A stretch of DNA of 64,000 nucleotides. It comes from Altererythrobacter ishigakiensis. GTDB taxonomy: Bacteria; Pseudomonadota; Alphaproteobacteria; Sphingomonadales; Sphingomonadaceae. Below, piece by piece: positions 17,159 to 25,802 of this stretch. The stretch's first letter is position 1, and each line of letters starts with the position of its first letter. The stretch spans positions 2,256,001 through 2,320,000 of the forward strand of contig NZ_CP015963.1 in assembly GCF_001663155.1 (NCBI RefSeq), read 5' to 3'. A program made the translations under genes and the position numbers. Below the pieces are notes generated by a model, which saw only the letters and a list, made by a program, of their open reading frames with translations, did no database searches and was not told the DNA's origin.

Positions 17159-17960
17159 GCCTGCGCAGAACATCCGGGCCGACGACCGCCAAATTGACCG
17201 GATCGACACTGGTCCGCGCTTTACCGAGCATGACGCGGTGCGATTGAACCGGATGTTCCGCGGCTCTTCGACTGAAGAGATGCTGGAAGCCGTGATCAAG
17301 GACCGGCTTGCGGGCGATATAGCTGCCGTATCCAGTTTCGGTGCTGAAAGTGCGGTCTTGCTCCACCTGATTGGCAGCATCGATCCAAGCGTGCCAGTGT
17401 TATTCCTTGAGACAGGTAAGCACTTTCCCGAAACGCTTGCCTATCGCGATGATCTGACAGAACGTCTGGGCCTGACCAATCTCATCAATCTGTATCCTGA
17501 TGTAGAAGAGCTTCAGGCCAAAGATGAAACAGGCCTGCGCTGGTCATATGACCCGGATGGGTGCTGCGAGATCCGCAAAGTAAAGCCACTGGGAAAGGCG
17601 CTCGCGAATTATGACGCAAGCTTCACTGGGCGAAAAGCGTTCCAGTCATCGACCCGCGCCAATCTGCCACGCTTCGAGATTGACACCTCGGATGCGCAAG
17701 GCCGCTTGAAGATCAATCCGCTGATCGATTGGGATGCGAGCAAGATCGCCGCCTATTTCGTGATGCACGATCTGCCGCAGCACCCGTTGGTATCAAAGGG
17801 GTTCCCGTCGATCGGCTGCAGTCCTTGCACGCACAAGGTCGCCCCGGGTGAAGATCCGCGTTCAGGCCGCTGGAAAGGCTGGGACAAGACGGAATGCGGC
17901 ATTCACACGCCGCTCACCGAAGATGGCGAGCTGCCGCCGGGCTACGAGCCGTTCTTGTGA
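17151..17960 (+). CDS. cysH: Adenylyl-sulfate (APS) reductase, Fe-S type
   Basis: A 269-aa thioredoxin-dependent reductase that turns activated sulfate into sulfite for CysI. It has the PP-loop-like N-terminal region (AAVSSFGAESAVLLHLIGSID) and the catalytic Cys249 in ECGIH. It also has both Cys pairs, Cys138-Cys139 (GCCEIRKVKPL) and Cys223/Cys226 (GCSPC), which bind the [4Fe-4S] cluster of the APS-specific type; PAPS-specific CysH lacks them. So APS is the expected substrate. The start chosen is the ATG inside the 8-nt overlap with the DUF934 gene. Confidence 0.94.
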   Translation: MNKPAQNIRADDRQIDRIDTGPRFTEHDAVRLNRMFRGSSTEEMLEAVIKDRLAGDIAAVSSFGAESAVLLHLIGSIDPSVPVLFLETGKHFPETLAYRDDLTERLGLTNLINLYPDVEELQAKDETGLRWSYDPDGCCEIRKVKPLGKALANYDASFTGRKAFQSSTRANLPRFEIDTSDAQGRLKINPLIDWDASKIAAYFVMHDLPQHPLVSKGFPSIGCSPCTHKVAPGEDPRSGRWKGWDKTECGIHTPLTEDGELPPGYEPFL

Positions 17961-17964
17961 GTTT

Positions 17965-17995
17965 GCGGGGCGCCAAAGGCGACGCCCCGCTTAAC
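17965..17995 (+). terminator. Candidate terminator of the sulfite reductase operon
   Basis: A perfect 8-bp stem GCGGGGCG/CGCCCCGC (17965-17972 and 17983-17990) with a 10-nt loop lies 4 nt after the cysH stop. The following TTAACATT is a poor U-tract, so it may work with Rho or serve both strands. Confidence 0.55.
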
Positions 17996-17996
17996 A

Positions 17997-18407
17997 TTAT
18001 TCGGTAGCTTCTTCGACGACGCGCTCAACAGTTGCGGTTTCGCCGCTCTCGCGATCCTTCGAAACCCACACACCGTTTTCATCGATCATTTCGTCGTTGC
18101 AGTCTTCCTCTGCACCTTCTTCATCAGAAGTTGTGCAATAGACATCAGGCGAAGGTTGAGACCACGTACCGGATTCGGTGCTGCCATCTGCCATCGTCGC
18201 CGTGTAGGTCCCATCTTCGCGGACTTCCTCCATGATGACATCGCCATTAGCGAGCGTCACACGATAAGTTGCAGGTGTTGGCAATCCGTCAGCAGCAATC
18301 GGACCTGTTTCAGCTACCTCTTCAGTCGCTTCCTCTTCTGTCGCGGTTTCTGGCTGTGCGCATGCAGCCAATGCTGCAACCGCGGCGAGAGCGATAAACT
18401 TCTTCAT
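17997..18407 (-). CDS. Small acidic lipoprotein or secreted protein
   Basis: A 136-aa protein with a signal sequence ending in a lipobox-like AALAAC (Cys at residue 16), MKKFIALAAVAALAAC. The mature part is very acidic, rich in Glu, Thr and Asp, with TYRVTLANGDVIMEEV and DGTYTATMADGSTESGTW; the last looks like one beta-hairpin repeat. No known family recognised; such short Glu-rich lipoproteins are common in sphingomonads. It is convergent with the sulfite operon and 101 nt downstream of the SDR gene on the same strand. Confidence 0.8.
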   Translation of the reverse strand: MKKFIALAAVAALAACAQPETATEEEATEEVAETGPIAADGLPTPATYRVTLANGDVIMEEVREDGTYTATMADGSTESGTWSQPSPDVYCTTSDEEGAEEDCNDEMIDENGVWVSKDRESGETATVERVVEEATE

Positions 18408-18508
18408 GAAATCCCCCTTCGTGACTCAATTGGCGGGCAATACCGCCATCGTGATTCGCGATCCCGCGCGCAGCTTATGACGAAATGGATGGGACTCCAA
18501 GCTAATGG

Positions 18509-19435
18509 CTAAAGCCAGCCTTCGCGGCGATACCAGTCAGCAGTCTCTTTGAAGCCTTGACGACCGGCGATCTGCGGTTGCCAAACACTATTCGGGACCT
18601 TCCGGTCCATTCGCGCCACCCAATTCGGGTGGCACATATAGCTTACGCGATCCTGCGTGATTTTGGCTTTGGAACCGCGAAACAGTTTATCGAGGCTCGC
18701 CGCCCCTTGCAAAATCGCGCGTGGCAGATGCGGCGCGACCACGCGTCTGCCAACAGATGCTCCGATGGCCTTCGCCATTTCCTTGTGGCTCCAGCCACCT
18801 TCACGTCCATCGTCCGGCTCGAACACCTTCTTGCGTACCAGCGCTGGCTGCGCGTCTACCAGATCTAGCAAAAGTCGGGCTAGATCAGCCACATGGATAA
18901 TCGAAGTCGCACCACCCGGCGGCAAAGGAACAAATCCCATGCACGCAGTCCGGAATAGCTCGAACATGTCGCCGTCACGTGGTCCATAAACCGCAGGTGG
19001 GCGGACTATCGTCCAATCGAGACCACTTGTCCTGACCAGCTCTTCTGCTGCAGCCTTTGATGCACCATAGGCGGACAGTTCGGGCTTTCGAGCCGAAAGT
19101 GAGGATACAAATACAAACCGCTTCACGCCGTTCTGCTTGGCCGCAGAGATAACATTCTCCGTGCCCGCGACGTTGGCCGCCTCAAACTCCTCCAGATCGG
19201 GTGTATTGGTAAGGCCCGCGATATGGATTACCGCCCTGGTCCCAGCAACCAGATGGCCAAGTGCGTGGGCGTTGGAGAGATCGCCCATTACCCATTCAAC
19301 GCGCGTATGACGATGATCTGTAGCACGGCGAACAAGCACATTGACCGGCTGATTACGGTGCATTGTCTCATCGAGCACCGCCTGCCCGACGAAGCCGGTT
19401 CCCCCTGTGATAGCGATAGGCACTTCGCCGCTCAC
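18509..19435 (-). CDS. NAD-dependent epimerase/dehydratase, atypical extended SDR
   Basis: A 308-aa extended short-chain dehydrogenase. The nucleotide-binding loop is ITGGTGFVGQAV (8-19), the active-site motif is YGASK (about 123-127) with SSLSA before it, and the C-terminal substrate region begins near 180. The overall form is close to NDUFA9-like and cinnamoyl-CoA-reductase-like SDRs, many of which bind NAD(P) without a known substrate. Its ATG overlaps the proB stop (ATGA), so it is the third gene of an obgE-proB-SDR unit. Substrate unknown. Confidence 0.88.
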   Translation of the reverse strand: MSGEVPIAITGGTGFVGQAVLDETMHRNQPVNVLVRRATDHRHTRVEWVMGDLSNAHALGHLVAGTRAVIHIAGLTNTPDLEEFEAANVAGTENVISAAKQNGVKRFVFVSSLSARKPELSAYGASKAAAEELVRTSGLDWTIVRPPAVYGPRDGDMFELFRTACMGFVPLPPGGATSIIHVADLARLLLDLVDAQPALVRKKVFEPDDGREGGWSHKEMAKAIGASVGRRVVAPHLPRAILQGAASLDKLFRGSKAKITQDRVSYMCHPNWVARMDRKVPNSVWQPQIAGRQGFKETADWYRREGWL

Positions 19436-20556
19436 AACAGCACCATGTGGTCACGGTGGACGACGGCGGCGCGCGGTGCATAACCCAAAGTCTTGGCCTG
19501 AAAGTCCTCGCGCATGCCGGCGATCCTGCGGCAAACCACCGAATCGTATTCGACCAGCCCCTTAGCAATAGCTTTACCGTCCGGGTCGTGCACTTCCACC
19601 AGCGATCCGCGCTCAAACGAACCGTCAACCGCTGTAACGCCTACAGCTAGAACACTTGCTCCGTCGTTGAGCAAAGCCTTTGCGCAACCGGCATCGACCG
19701 TTAGCACACCCTCTGACGTCAGGCGTCCACCCAACCAGGCCTTACGCGCGGTATCGCTGCGCTGAGGGATGAAAACGGTGCCGTGGTCCGAGCTAACGGC
19801 AGTGGCAATCGGTGCAGGCTGCGTTCCATCGATTATCGCAAGCGTGATCCCGGCACGCTCCGCAATTTGTGCAGCCTGCAATTTTGAAACCATTCCGCCT
19901 GACCCCATGCCTGAGGACGATTCTCCGCTCGCCATAGCCAGGATTTCAGGTGTGATCCCGTTCACGCGCCCAATGAACTGCGCACCAGCCTGTTTGGGGT
20001 GGCGGTCATAAAGACCATCCACATCAGACAGCAACAGCACTCCATCAGCGTCCGCCGCTTGCGCGACGCGCGCTGCCAAACGGTCATTGTCGCCAAATCG
20101 TATTTCTTCGGTTGCGACGCTGTCATTCTCGTTGATGACCGGCACCGCGCCGGTCTGTAGCAGTCGCGCAAGCGTGGCAGATGCGTTGAGATAGCGTCGC
20201 CGGTCTTCCAGGTCACTGAGTGACAGCAGCATTTGCGCGGCAGTAAGACCGAATTGATTGAACTTCTCTGCCCACAATCCTGAAAGCGCAATTTGACCCA
20301 CGGACGCTGCAGCCTGGGCATCGGCGAGATTGGCGCGTCCACCGCCCGGCAGTTTCAACTTCGCTGCGCCAAGTGCGATCGCGCCAGAGCTAACCACAAC
20401 AATTTCGATGCCTTGCGCGCGCAGGTTCACCAGATCCTGAACCAGTTTACCGAGCCACGCCTCGCGCGGTTCACCACCGTCAATCAGCAAAGCACTGCCA
20501 ATCTTCACCACCAGGCGGCGGCAGGATGTCAGCTCACTAAGCGAAGTGAACGACAT
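19432..20556 (-). CDS. proB: Glutamate 5-kinase
   Basis: Phosphorylates glutamate to gamma-glutamyl phosphate, the first and feedback-controlled step of proline synthesis. The 374-aa product has the amino-acid kinase domain (VVKIGSALLIDGG, VVVSSGAIALGAAKL, NENDSVATEEIRFGDNDRLAARVA) and a C-terminal PUA domain from about 280 (DAGCAKALLNDGASVLAVGV). I chose the ATG giving MSFTSLSELTSCRRLVVKIG, 4 nt after obgE; the longer in-frame start lies inside obgE. proC, the last proline gene, is 5 kb away on the same strand; proA is not in the window. Confidence 0.96.
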   Translation of the reverse strand: MSFTSLSELTSCRRLVVKIGSALLIDGGEPREAWLGKLVQDLVNLRAQGIEIVVVSSGAIALGAAKLKLPGGGRANLADAQAAASVGQIALSGLWAEKFNQFGLTAAQMLLSLSDLEDRRRYLNASATLARLLQTGAVPVINENDSVATEEIRFGDNDRLAARVAQAADADGVLLLSDVDGLYDRHPKQAGAQFIGRVNGITPEILAMASGESSSGMGSGGMVSKLQAAQIAERAGITLAIIDGTQPAPIATAVSSDHGTVFIPQRSDTARKAWLGGRLTSEGVLTVDAGCAKALLNDGASVLAVGVTAVDGSFERGSLVEVHDPDGKAIAKGLVEYDSVVCRRIAGMREDFQAKTLGYAPRAAVVHRDHMVLL

Positions 20557-20560
20557 TAGA

Positions 20561-21631
20561 TCAAATGGGCGACCATTCGCCGCCCTCCTCTTCCTCAATA
20601 TCTTCGACCTCATGACCCTTGGTCTCGGTCGATGTACGTTCAGGCAGATATCCAAGCACTGCATCCATCAGCGCGTCGATACCTTCGCCCGTGGCGCCGG
20701 AGATTGGGAATACATCGTCCGCCCCCGCCGACCTGAGTTCCTTCGCGAATTCAGCCGCCAATTCAGAATCGGCGAGATCAAGTTTGTTTAGCGCAACCAG
20801 ACGCGGCTTGTCCTCCAGCCCGCCTCCATAGGCTGCGAGTTCATCCTCGACCACGCGCATGGCCTCAACCGGGTCCTGCGCGCCTTGGCCGGTGATATCG
20901 ATCAAATGAATTAGCACCCGACAACGTTCGATATGACCTAGGAACCGATCGCCAATGCCTGCACCTTCAGCCGCGCCTTCGATCAGGCCAGGAATATCCG
21001 CCAAGACAAACTCGCGCCCCTTATGACGCACAACACCCAATTTCGGTATCAGCGTGGTGAAGGCGTAATCGCCGACCTTCGCCTTTGCATTGGATACGGC
21101 ATTGATGAAGGTCGATTTGCCAGCATTGGGCAGGCCAACAAGCCCCACGTCGGCGAGCAGCTTCAGCCGCAGCCAAACCCACATCTCTTCGCCCGGCTCA
21201 CCTGGCTGATGCTGGCGCGGTGCACGGTTGGTCGCACTTTTGTAACTGGCGTTTCCCCGTCCGCCCAAGCCGCCTTCCAGAAAAACGATTTCCTGACCAA
21301 TCTCCGTGAAGTCAGCGAGAATCTCTTCCTTGTCATCCGACAGAACTTGCGTGCCGACAGGCACTTCAATCACCAGGTCGGGTGCGCCCGCGCCAGTGCG
21401 ATCCTTACCTTGCCCGTGCATCCCGCGTTTAGCCTTGAAATGCTGCGTGTAACGGAAATCGATCAGCGTATTGAGCCCGGCCACAGCCTTAAAAACGATG
21501 TCACCGCCCTTGCCGCCGTTTCCACCATCCGGGCCGCCATATTCGATATATTTCTCACGGCGAAAACTGACGGCCCCAGGGCCGCCAGCGCCGGATTTGA
21601 GATAGATCTTGGCTTGGTCGAGAAAATGCAT
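20561..21631 (-). CDS. obgE: Obg-family GTPase
   Basis: A 356-aa essential GTPase that binds the 50S subunit and takes part in ribosome assembly and stress signalling. The glycine-rich Obg fold occupies about 1-158 ([23 protein letters not shown] as landmark; GGNGGKGGD). The G domain follows: G1 GLPNAGKS (166-173), G3 [10 protein letters not shown]4 NKLD, G5 ISGATGEG. The C-terminal tail is short and acidic. It precedes proB by 4 nt and follows the TonB receptor by 39 nt. Confidence 0.97.
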   Translation of the reverse strand: MHFLDQAKIYLKSGAGGPGAVSFRREKYIEYGGPDGGNGGKGGDIVFKAVAGLNTLIDFRYTQHFKAKRGMHGQGKDRTGAGAPDLVIEVPVGTQVLSDDKEEILADFTEIGQEIVFLEGGLGGRGNASYKSATNRAPRQHQPGEPGEEMWVWLRLKLLADVGLVGLPNAGKSTFINAVSNAKAKVGDYAFTTLIPKLGVVRHKGREFVLADIPGLIEGAAEGAGIGDRFLGHIERCRVLIHLIDITGQGAQDPVEAMRVVEDELAAYGGGLEDKPRLVALNKLDLADSELAAEFAKELRSAGADDVFPISGATGEGIDALMDAVLGYLPERTSTETKGHEVEDIEEEEGGEWSPI

Positions 21632-21670
21632 GGGCGCTACCTATGCATTTCCTCGAAAAAAGCGAGCGTT

Positions 21671-23632
21671 TTAGAAGTCCGCCCGAATGCCGATTGCCGC
21701 GCTACGACCAGGGGAGACAAAGCTGAAGACCTGCTCATATGCTTCATCGAGCAGGTTTTCGACCCGCCCAAAGAGACGCAAGCGTTCTGTCAGCCGAACC
21801 TCGCCGTTGAAATTGATCAAGGTGTAGCTGTCCAGCCGCTCAATCAAAGGAATGAAGCTTGGGTCAGTAAAGGCAACGTCATCGGTCGCACCATTGTACC
21901 GCACAATCAGCGTGGCATTTGCCGCACCGTCAGGCGCTGTCCAGTTAAGCGCGGCAGAGGCGATATTGCCCGGCCGACGCACCTCTTCCACACCATCTTC
22001 CTTCGCATCGAGCCAGCTATAGGCTGCATCAAATGTGATCTGATCGTTCAGTTGAGCTTTCGCACTTAATTCAACGCCTTGCTGCTTGGACAGCGTGTCG
22101 CGATTGGCTGGGGTGGCGATGAAATCTGGAGCGGGAAATGTTGTGAAGATCTCGTCCTTCAAGCGGCTGTCGAAATAGGTCACAGACAAAGTGATGGCAC
22201 CTTCAGCCAGAAGTTGATCAATACCGACTTCCCAGCTCTCTGACCTCTCCGGCGACAGATCCGCATTGCCGATGAAACGCCCATCGAAGAACCCGAATAG
22301 CTCGAAGAACCCCGGGTTCTTGATACCCGTGCCGTAGCTTACCCGCAGACGCGTATGTTCACTCGCATCGATGCCTGCACCAATACGAAACGTCGTTTCG
22401 TCAGCAAATCGATCATTGATGTCGTGCCGAGCGGCGGCTGAGAAATCGAAACGCTCAAACGCAAAGCGATATTCGCCCGCAATCCCGACATTCTCGATCG
22501 AACGGCGTCCGGTAAACGCAAAATCGAACGGATCGTCATTGCGAAACCGTTCGCGCTCCCAATCTGCGGCGAAGGTCAGTTGGTGTTCATTGCCGTATGA
22601 ACCAAGGCCGAGAGAAGAGACATAGGATGCCTTGAGTCTATCGCCGTCGCTTCCTGACGTCCTTCCAAAGGGCCCGAAGGTGTCGCGAGCTATGTCCGCA
22701 ACTTGGACGGATAGGTCGTTCATCCAATCGCCGCGCATGGTTTCCAATCGTGCGCCAACCAGCGCATAAACCGCTTCATTCTCGAACCGGGTATCCGGGC
22801 TGTCGATCACAAAGCCAAATGTCGGGCTGGTTGGATCGAAATCGGTGTCGTTGAAATCGCCTTCGGTACGAACGAAACGCCCGACAGCGCGTAAGGTAAG
22901 GTCAGGAGCAACATCGACCGAGCTATTGCCGGAAAGCGTGTAGCTGTCGCGCCCGATATCGCGTGCGCCATTGCGGGCATTTGGTTCGCCATCGCTGCTT
23001 ACAACCAAGCCGGATAGTGATGCATTCCAACGATCACCGCGCGTACCGACGCGTGCTGCGCCGTTGAATGTGCTGTCCGAACCACCCTCAATCCAGGCTG
23101 AAGCGCCTTCAAACTGGCCGCTGCCGTATGCAACCACACCTCCAATCGCATCAGATCCATAGAGCGCCGATTGCGGACCGCGCAGCACTTCGATGCGGCT
23201 ACCAATCTCAGCTTGAAGTGTGCCGACGTCGAACTCACCAGCGAAGGGGTCAGAGACTTCGATCCCATCAACCAGCACCATGACGTGGTTGGCTTCCGAA
23301 CCGCGCAAGCGGAGCTGGGTCTGGCCCGCAACACTGGCAACCGCCATGCTCGGCACGTCGCGCAGTACATCAGCCACATCACGAACCTGACGCTGTTCAA
23401 TCTGCAACGGGGTCAGGACAGTCGAGGACCCGATATAGCTCTCAGTCGTAATCTCATCGTCAGACCGTGTGGCTACAATAAGGATGTTGGCCGGAACTGG
23501 CTCTGCAAGTACAAGCTCAACCGCTTTCCCATCGACCTCTGCATCAGGAGAACCAGCGTCCTGCGCCAAAGCAGGCGCAGCTAGAGTCAACGCCGCGCCT
23601 CCTAAGGCAGAAATCAAACTTCGTATTCTCAT
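21671..23632 (-). CDS. btuB: TonB-dependent outer membrane receptor, BtuB type (cobalamin)
   Basis: A 653-aa outer membrane receptor. It has a signal peptide (MRIRSLISALGGAALTLAAPALAQ), a TonB-box-like NILIVATRS near residue 48, the plug domain (IEQRQVRDVADVLRDVPSMAV, VLVDGIEVSDPF, IEVLRGPQSALYGSDAIGGVV) and a 22-strand barrel that ends in the C-terminal aromatic-type IGIRADF. Cobalamin as substrate is supported by the cobalamin riboswitch directly upstream. The start fits the signal peptide and a GGGAG ribosome site; an upstream in-frame extension of 49 codons runs through the riboswitch expression platform and is rejected. Confidence 0.93.
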   Translation of the reverse strand: MRIRSLISALGGAALTLAAPALAQDAGSPDAEVDGKAVELVLAEPVPANILIVATRSDDEITTESYIGSSTVLTPLQIEQRQVRDVADVLRDVPSMAVASVAGQTQLRLRGSEANHVMVLVDGIEVSDPFAGEFDVGTLQAEIGSRIEVLRGPQSALYGSDAIGGVVAYGSGQFEGASAWIEGGSDSTFNGAARVGTRGDRWNASLSGLVVSSDGEPNARNGARDIGRDSYTLSGNSSVDVAPDLTLRAVGRFVRTEGDFNDTDFDPTSPTFGFVIDSPDTRFENEAVYALVGARLETMRGDWMNDLSVQVADIARDTFGPFGRTSGSDGDRLKASYVSSLGLGSYGNEHQLTFAADWERERFRNDDPFDFAFTGRRSIENVGIAGEYRFAFERFDFSAAARHDINDRFADETTFRIGAGIDASEHTRLRVSYGTGIKNPGFFELFGFFDGRFIGNADLSPERSESWEVGIDQLLAEGAITLSVTYFDSRLKDEIFTTFPAPDFIATPANRDTLSKQQGVELSAKAQLNDQITFDAAYSWLDAKEDGVEEVRRPGNIASAALNWTAPDGAANATLIVRYNGATDDVAFTDPSFIPLIERLDSYTLINFNGEVRLTERLRLFGRVENLLDEAYEQVFSFVSPGRSAAIGIRADF

Positions 23633-23639
23633 CAATAAA

Positions 23640-23700
23640 CTCCCGTTCCAAAGCGACGGGCCTCGCGAGCAAGGCTCGCGGGGTCCCGGAATCGTCGCTC
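23640..23700 (-). promoter_or_regulatory. Expression platform hairpin of the cobalamin riboswitch
   Basis: On the minus strand GAGCGACG (23700-23693) can pair with CGTCGCT (23658-23652), enclosing a perfect inner stem CGCGAGC-CTT-GCTCGCG. The hairpin ends about 9 nt before the GGGAG ribosome site of btuB. The same GAGCGACG can instead pair with CGTCGCTC at 23754-23747, at the 3' edge of the aptamer. So two exclusive folds exist, as expected for a switch. Confidence 0.6.
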
Positions 23701-23754
23701 TGAACGAAAGTCCTTCCGCGCCTGGCCAATCCCTGAGCCGGGCAAAGAGCGACG

Positions 23755-23945
23755 CGCTCCGGTCGGTCTCCTGGCTCACGGGTCAGTGCCTCTGCTTCCC
23801 CTTCCCAGACCACCTCGGATCCAGTGGGTGCGCCGTACCTATGGCGCGCGAAACAGATGCTCACCGCTTACAGTTGCAGGGACAGCTGCGGAATTGGGCG
23901 TCTTGCCCTCACCGCATTCCCGTTACCGGTTCGCTGGCCTTGCAG
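23755..23945 (-). promoter_or_regulatory. Cobalamin (B12) riboswitch aptamer
   Basis: Read on the minus strand, this leader carries the conserved parts of the cobalamin riboswitch in order: the 5' GGGAATGCGGTGAG segment (23924-23908), the CCGCAGCTGTCCCTGCAACTGT core with the following AAGCGGTGAGC (about 23893-23860), and the B12 box GAGCCAGGAGACCGACC (23777-23761), which differs by one base from the common form. It precedes a BtuB-type receptor, so adenosylcobalamin or a related form should shut the receptor off. Exact ends are approximate. Confidence 0.93.
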
Positions 23946-24005
23946 TAGATAGCAAAAGGGCGCGGTGCAAGCTCACACCACGCCCCTTTGAAGACCCAGG
24001 ATGGA

Positions 24006-24740
24006 TCAGTTACTCTGTGCGGTCTCGTTTGGCTGGGGGCCATAATTGGCCTCCATCGTCACCGGACTTCTATTTGGCCCATACTGCGCTTCCCAAGCTG
24101 CCAAATCTACACGGTATTTCTCATAGGCGGAGAAGAATTCTTCATACACCGCCTCCATGCGCGGGAGTGCTGATTCCGTGAATATGTGTAGCTGACCCGA
24201 CGGGACATTGACGATTTCCTGGCCAATCTCGTGTGCAACATCACAGAACGCCGGAAGTGCAGGAGGTAACGCGAAGTAATTATATACACGCGTCATGTAG
24301 GCGTCCTGCGCATCGCGATAGCGGCGTCCGTGCTCTGCGCGATACTGCGAAGCAAGGTCCCGATTGGTTCGCGACAATTGACGACGATGCTTCTGCAGGA
24401 ATGCGCGATAATTATCTGCAAGCGAAATGTGCTCATTGCTGCGACAATTTAGTGCAGCAACGTTCAGGCCAGAACGCACATTCCAAAGCTTTTGCTCATC
24501 GGAAATACCGTAATTCACAGTCTGGCGTACGCCATTTTCCGCTATTTGCGGAACGGCCATCGTGGCAAATGCGCCTGCCGGCGCGGTTGGGCGTGGTGGG
24601 ATCACGATCTTGGGTGGCGGCGGCGGCGGCGCATAAACAACTGGCGGCGGCGGCGGAGCCGAAGATCCGCAAGCTGCCACGGCTGCGCTAACCACCACAA
24701 CGGCAACAATTTTGAGTTTTCCAACGCCCGACTGGCTCAT
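24006..24740 (-). CDS. Pro-rich lipoprotein of unknown function
   Basis: A 244-aa probable lipoprotein: a signal segment IVAVVVVSAAVAAC places the lipid Cys at about residue 23, followed by two poly-Pro runs (PPPPPVVYAPPPPPPK) that would lift the rest from the membrane. The globular part (about 60-225) is alpha-helical, with SNEHISLADNYRAFLQKHRRQLSRTN and YMTRVYNYFALPPALPAFCDVA as landmarks. No family recognised. The ATG at MSQSGVGK is preferred over one 15 codons upstream because of the signal peptide. It is separated from the riboswitch by about 50 nt. Confidence 0.8.
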   Translation of the reverse strand: MSQSGVGKLKIVAVVVVSAAVAACGSSAPPPPPVVYAPPPPPPKIVIPPRPTAPAGAFATMAVPQIAENGVRQTVNYGISDEQKLWNVRSGLNVAALNCRSNEHISLADNYRAFLQKHRRQLSRTNRDLASQYRAEHGRRYRDAQDAYMTRVYNYFALPPALPAFCDVAHEIGQEIVNVPSGQLHIFTESALPRMEAVYEEFFSAYEKYRVDLAAWEAQYGPNRSPVTMEANYGPQPNETAQSN

Positions 24741-24850
24741 TTCACGCGTCCCTCTCGTTTCACTCTCTGGGAGAATACGAAGCATATCCCTAACTTCGCC
24801 TGAATCCCGAAAGTTAATCTTTGGGTAGGTCTACCGCCGAATTTGCCCAA

Positions 24851-24888
24851 AGAAAATGCCCGAGATGCTCAGTGCACCTCGGGCATCG
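24851..24888 (-). terminator. Rho-independent terminator after the Bax-inhibitor gene
   Basis: Read on the minus strand, ATGCCCGAG (24886-24878) and CTCGGGCAT (24864-24856) form a perfect 9-bp stem with a 13-nt loop, followed by TTTTCTTT. It lies 63 nt after the stop of the gene that ends at 24949. Confidence 0.85.
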
Positions 24889-24948
24889 GTGAATTGACTC
24901 GTTTCTGCGACCAGATGCTATTGCAGCGAATTGGTCCGAGCGATGTCG

Positions 24949-25689
24949 TTACTCCTGCGATCCCATAAACGAGAGCAGGAACTGGAACATGTTGATGAAG
25001 TCCAGATACAGGCTCAGTGCGCCCAGGATTACGGCCTTGCCCGCGAACTCGGTGCCGCGCAGATAAGCATATTCCTGTTTCAGGCGTTGCGTGTCGTAAG
25101 CGGTAAGACCCGCAAAGATCAGCACACCAATGAAGCTGACCGCCCACATCAGTGCCGGCGACTGTAGCCAGATGTTGAGCAGCATTGCAACAAGCAGCCC
25201 AACAACACCCATGATCAGGAAGCTGCCCCAGCCTGAGAGATCTTTTTTGGTGGTATAGCCGAACAGGCTAAGCCCGGCGAAAGCCGCAGAGGTGGCAAAG
25301 AATGTCGTCGCAATCGATTCGCCCGTAAAACGGAGGAAGATGAACGACATCGAAAGCCCCATCAGCGTCGCAAACGCCCAGAACATCAGCTGCAAAGTGC
25401 CTTTGCTAAAGCGATTGCGGCCAAAGCTCATCGCAAACACAATCGCCAATGGCGAAAGGGCAACGATCCACATCAGCGGACCTCCGACAAGGCTGTAGAC
25501 CAGGCCCGAGTTAAAGGTAAGCAGCGCCACAACACCCGTCAGCAAAATGCCCGAGGTCATGTAATTATAGATCGAGAGCATGTGCTTGCGCAGGCCGGCA
25601 TCAAACACTGTCCCTGAGCGCGGTACGGACGCGCCGGTAAAGGCGGCCTCCTGCTGCTCCATGCTCCGGGGTTCGTTCCAATCAGCCAT
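24949..25689 (-). CDS. Bax inhibitor-1/YccA family membrane protein
   Basis: A 246-aa integral membrane protein of the TMBIM/BI-1 group, with seven hydrophobic segments (from about residue 38 to the C-terminus). Family landmarks: YNYMTSGILLTGVVAL in the first helix, FAGLSLFGYTTKKDLSGWGSFLIMG, and TAYDTQRLKQEY, which holds the conserved Asp; the C-terminus LSLYLDFINMFQFLL is typical. Members act as pH-sensitive calcium leak channels or modulate FtsH. The ATG giving MADWNEPRSMEQQ is chosen. Single gene with its own terminator; no known RNA leader was recognised upstream. Confidence 0.93.
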   Translation of the reverse strand: MADWNEPRSMEQQEAAFTGASVPRSGTVFDAGLRKHMLSIYNYMTSGILLTGVVALLTFNSGLVYSLVGGPLMWIVALSPLAIVFAMSFGRNRFSKGTLQLMFWAFATLMGLSMSFIFLRFTGESIATTFFATSAAFAGLSLFGYTTKKDLSGWGSFLIMGVVGLLVAMLLNIWLQSPALMWAVSFIGVLIFAGLTAYDTQRLKQEYAYLRGTEFAGKAVILGALSLYLDFINMFQFLLSFMGSQE

Positions 25690-25802
25690 GGTAGTTGTAA
25701 CTCCAATAGTAAAACGGGCGCACATCTAGCGCCATCACGGTAGAATATCGTGCTTTTGCGAGTGATTTTCAAGGAAAACCGGATTGCAAAGGATGCAACA
25801 GG

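Noticed and set aside
21023..22069. 348-aa plus-strand open frame opposite obgE and btuB
   Set aside because: Spans two real genes on the other strand and has no family match.
25690..25802. ybhL-type RNA leader before the Bax-inhibitor gene
   Set aside because: Such leaders are known for this gene family in Rhizobiales, but no matching stems were seen in this 113-nt gap.
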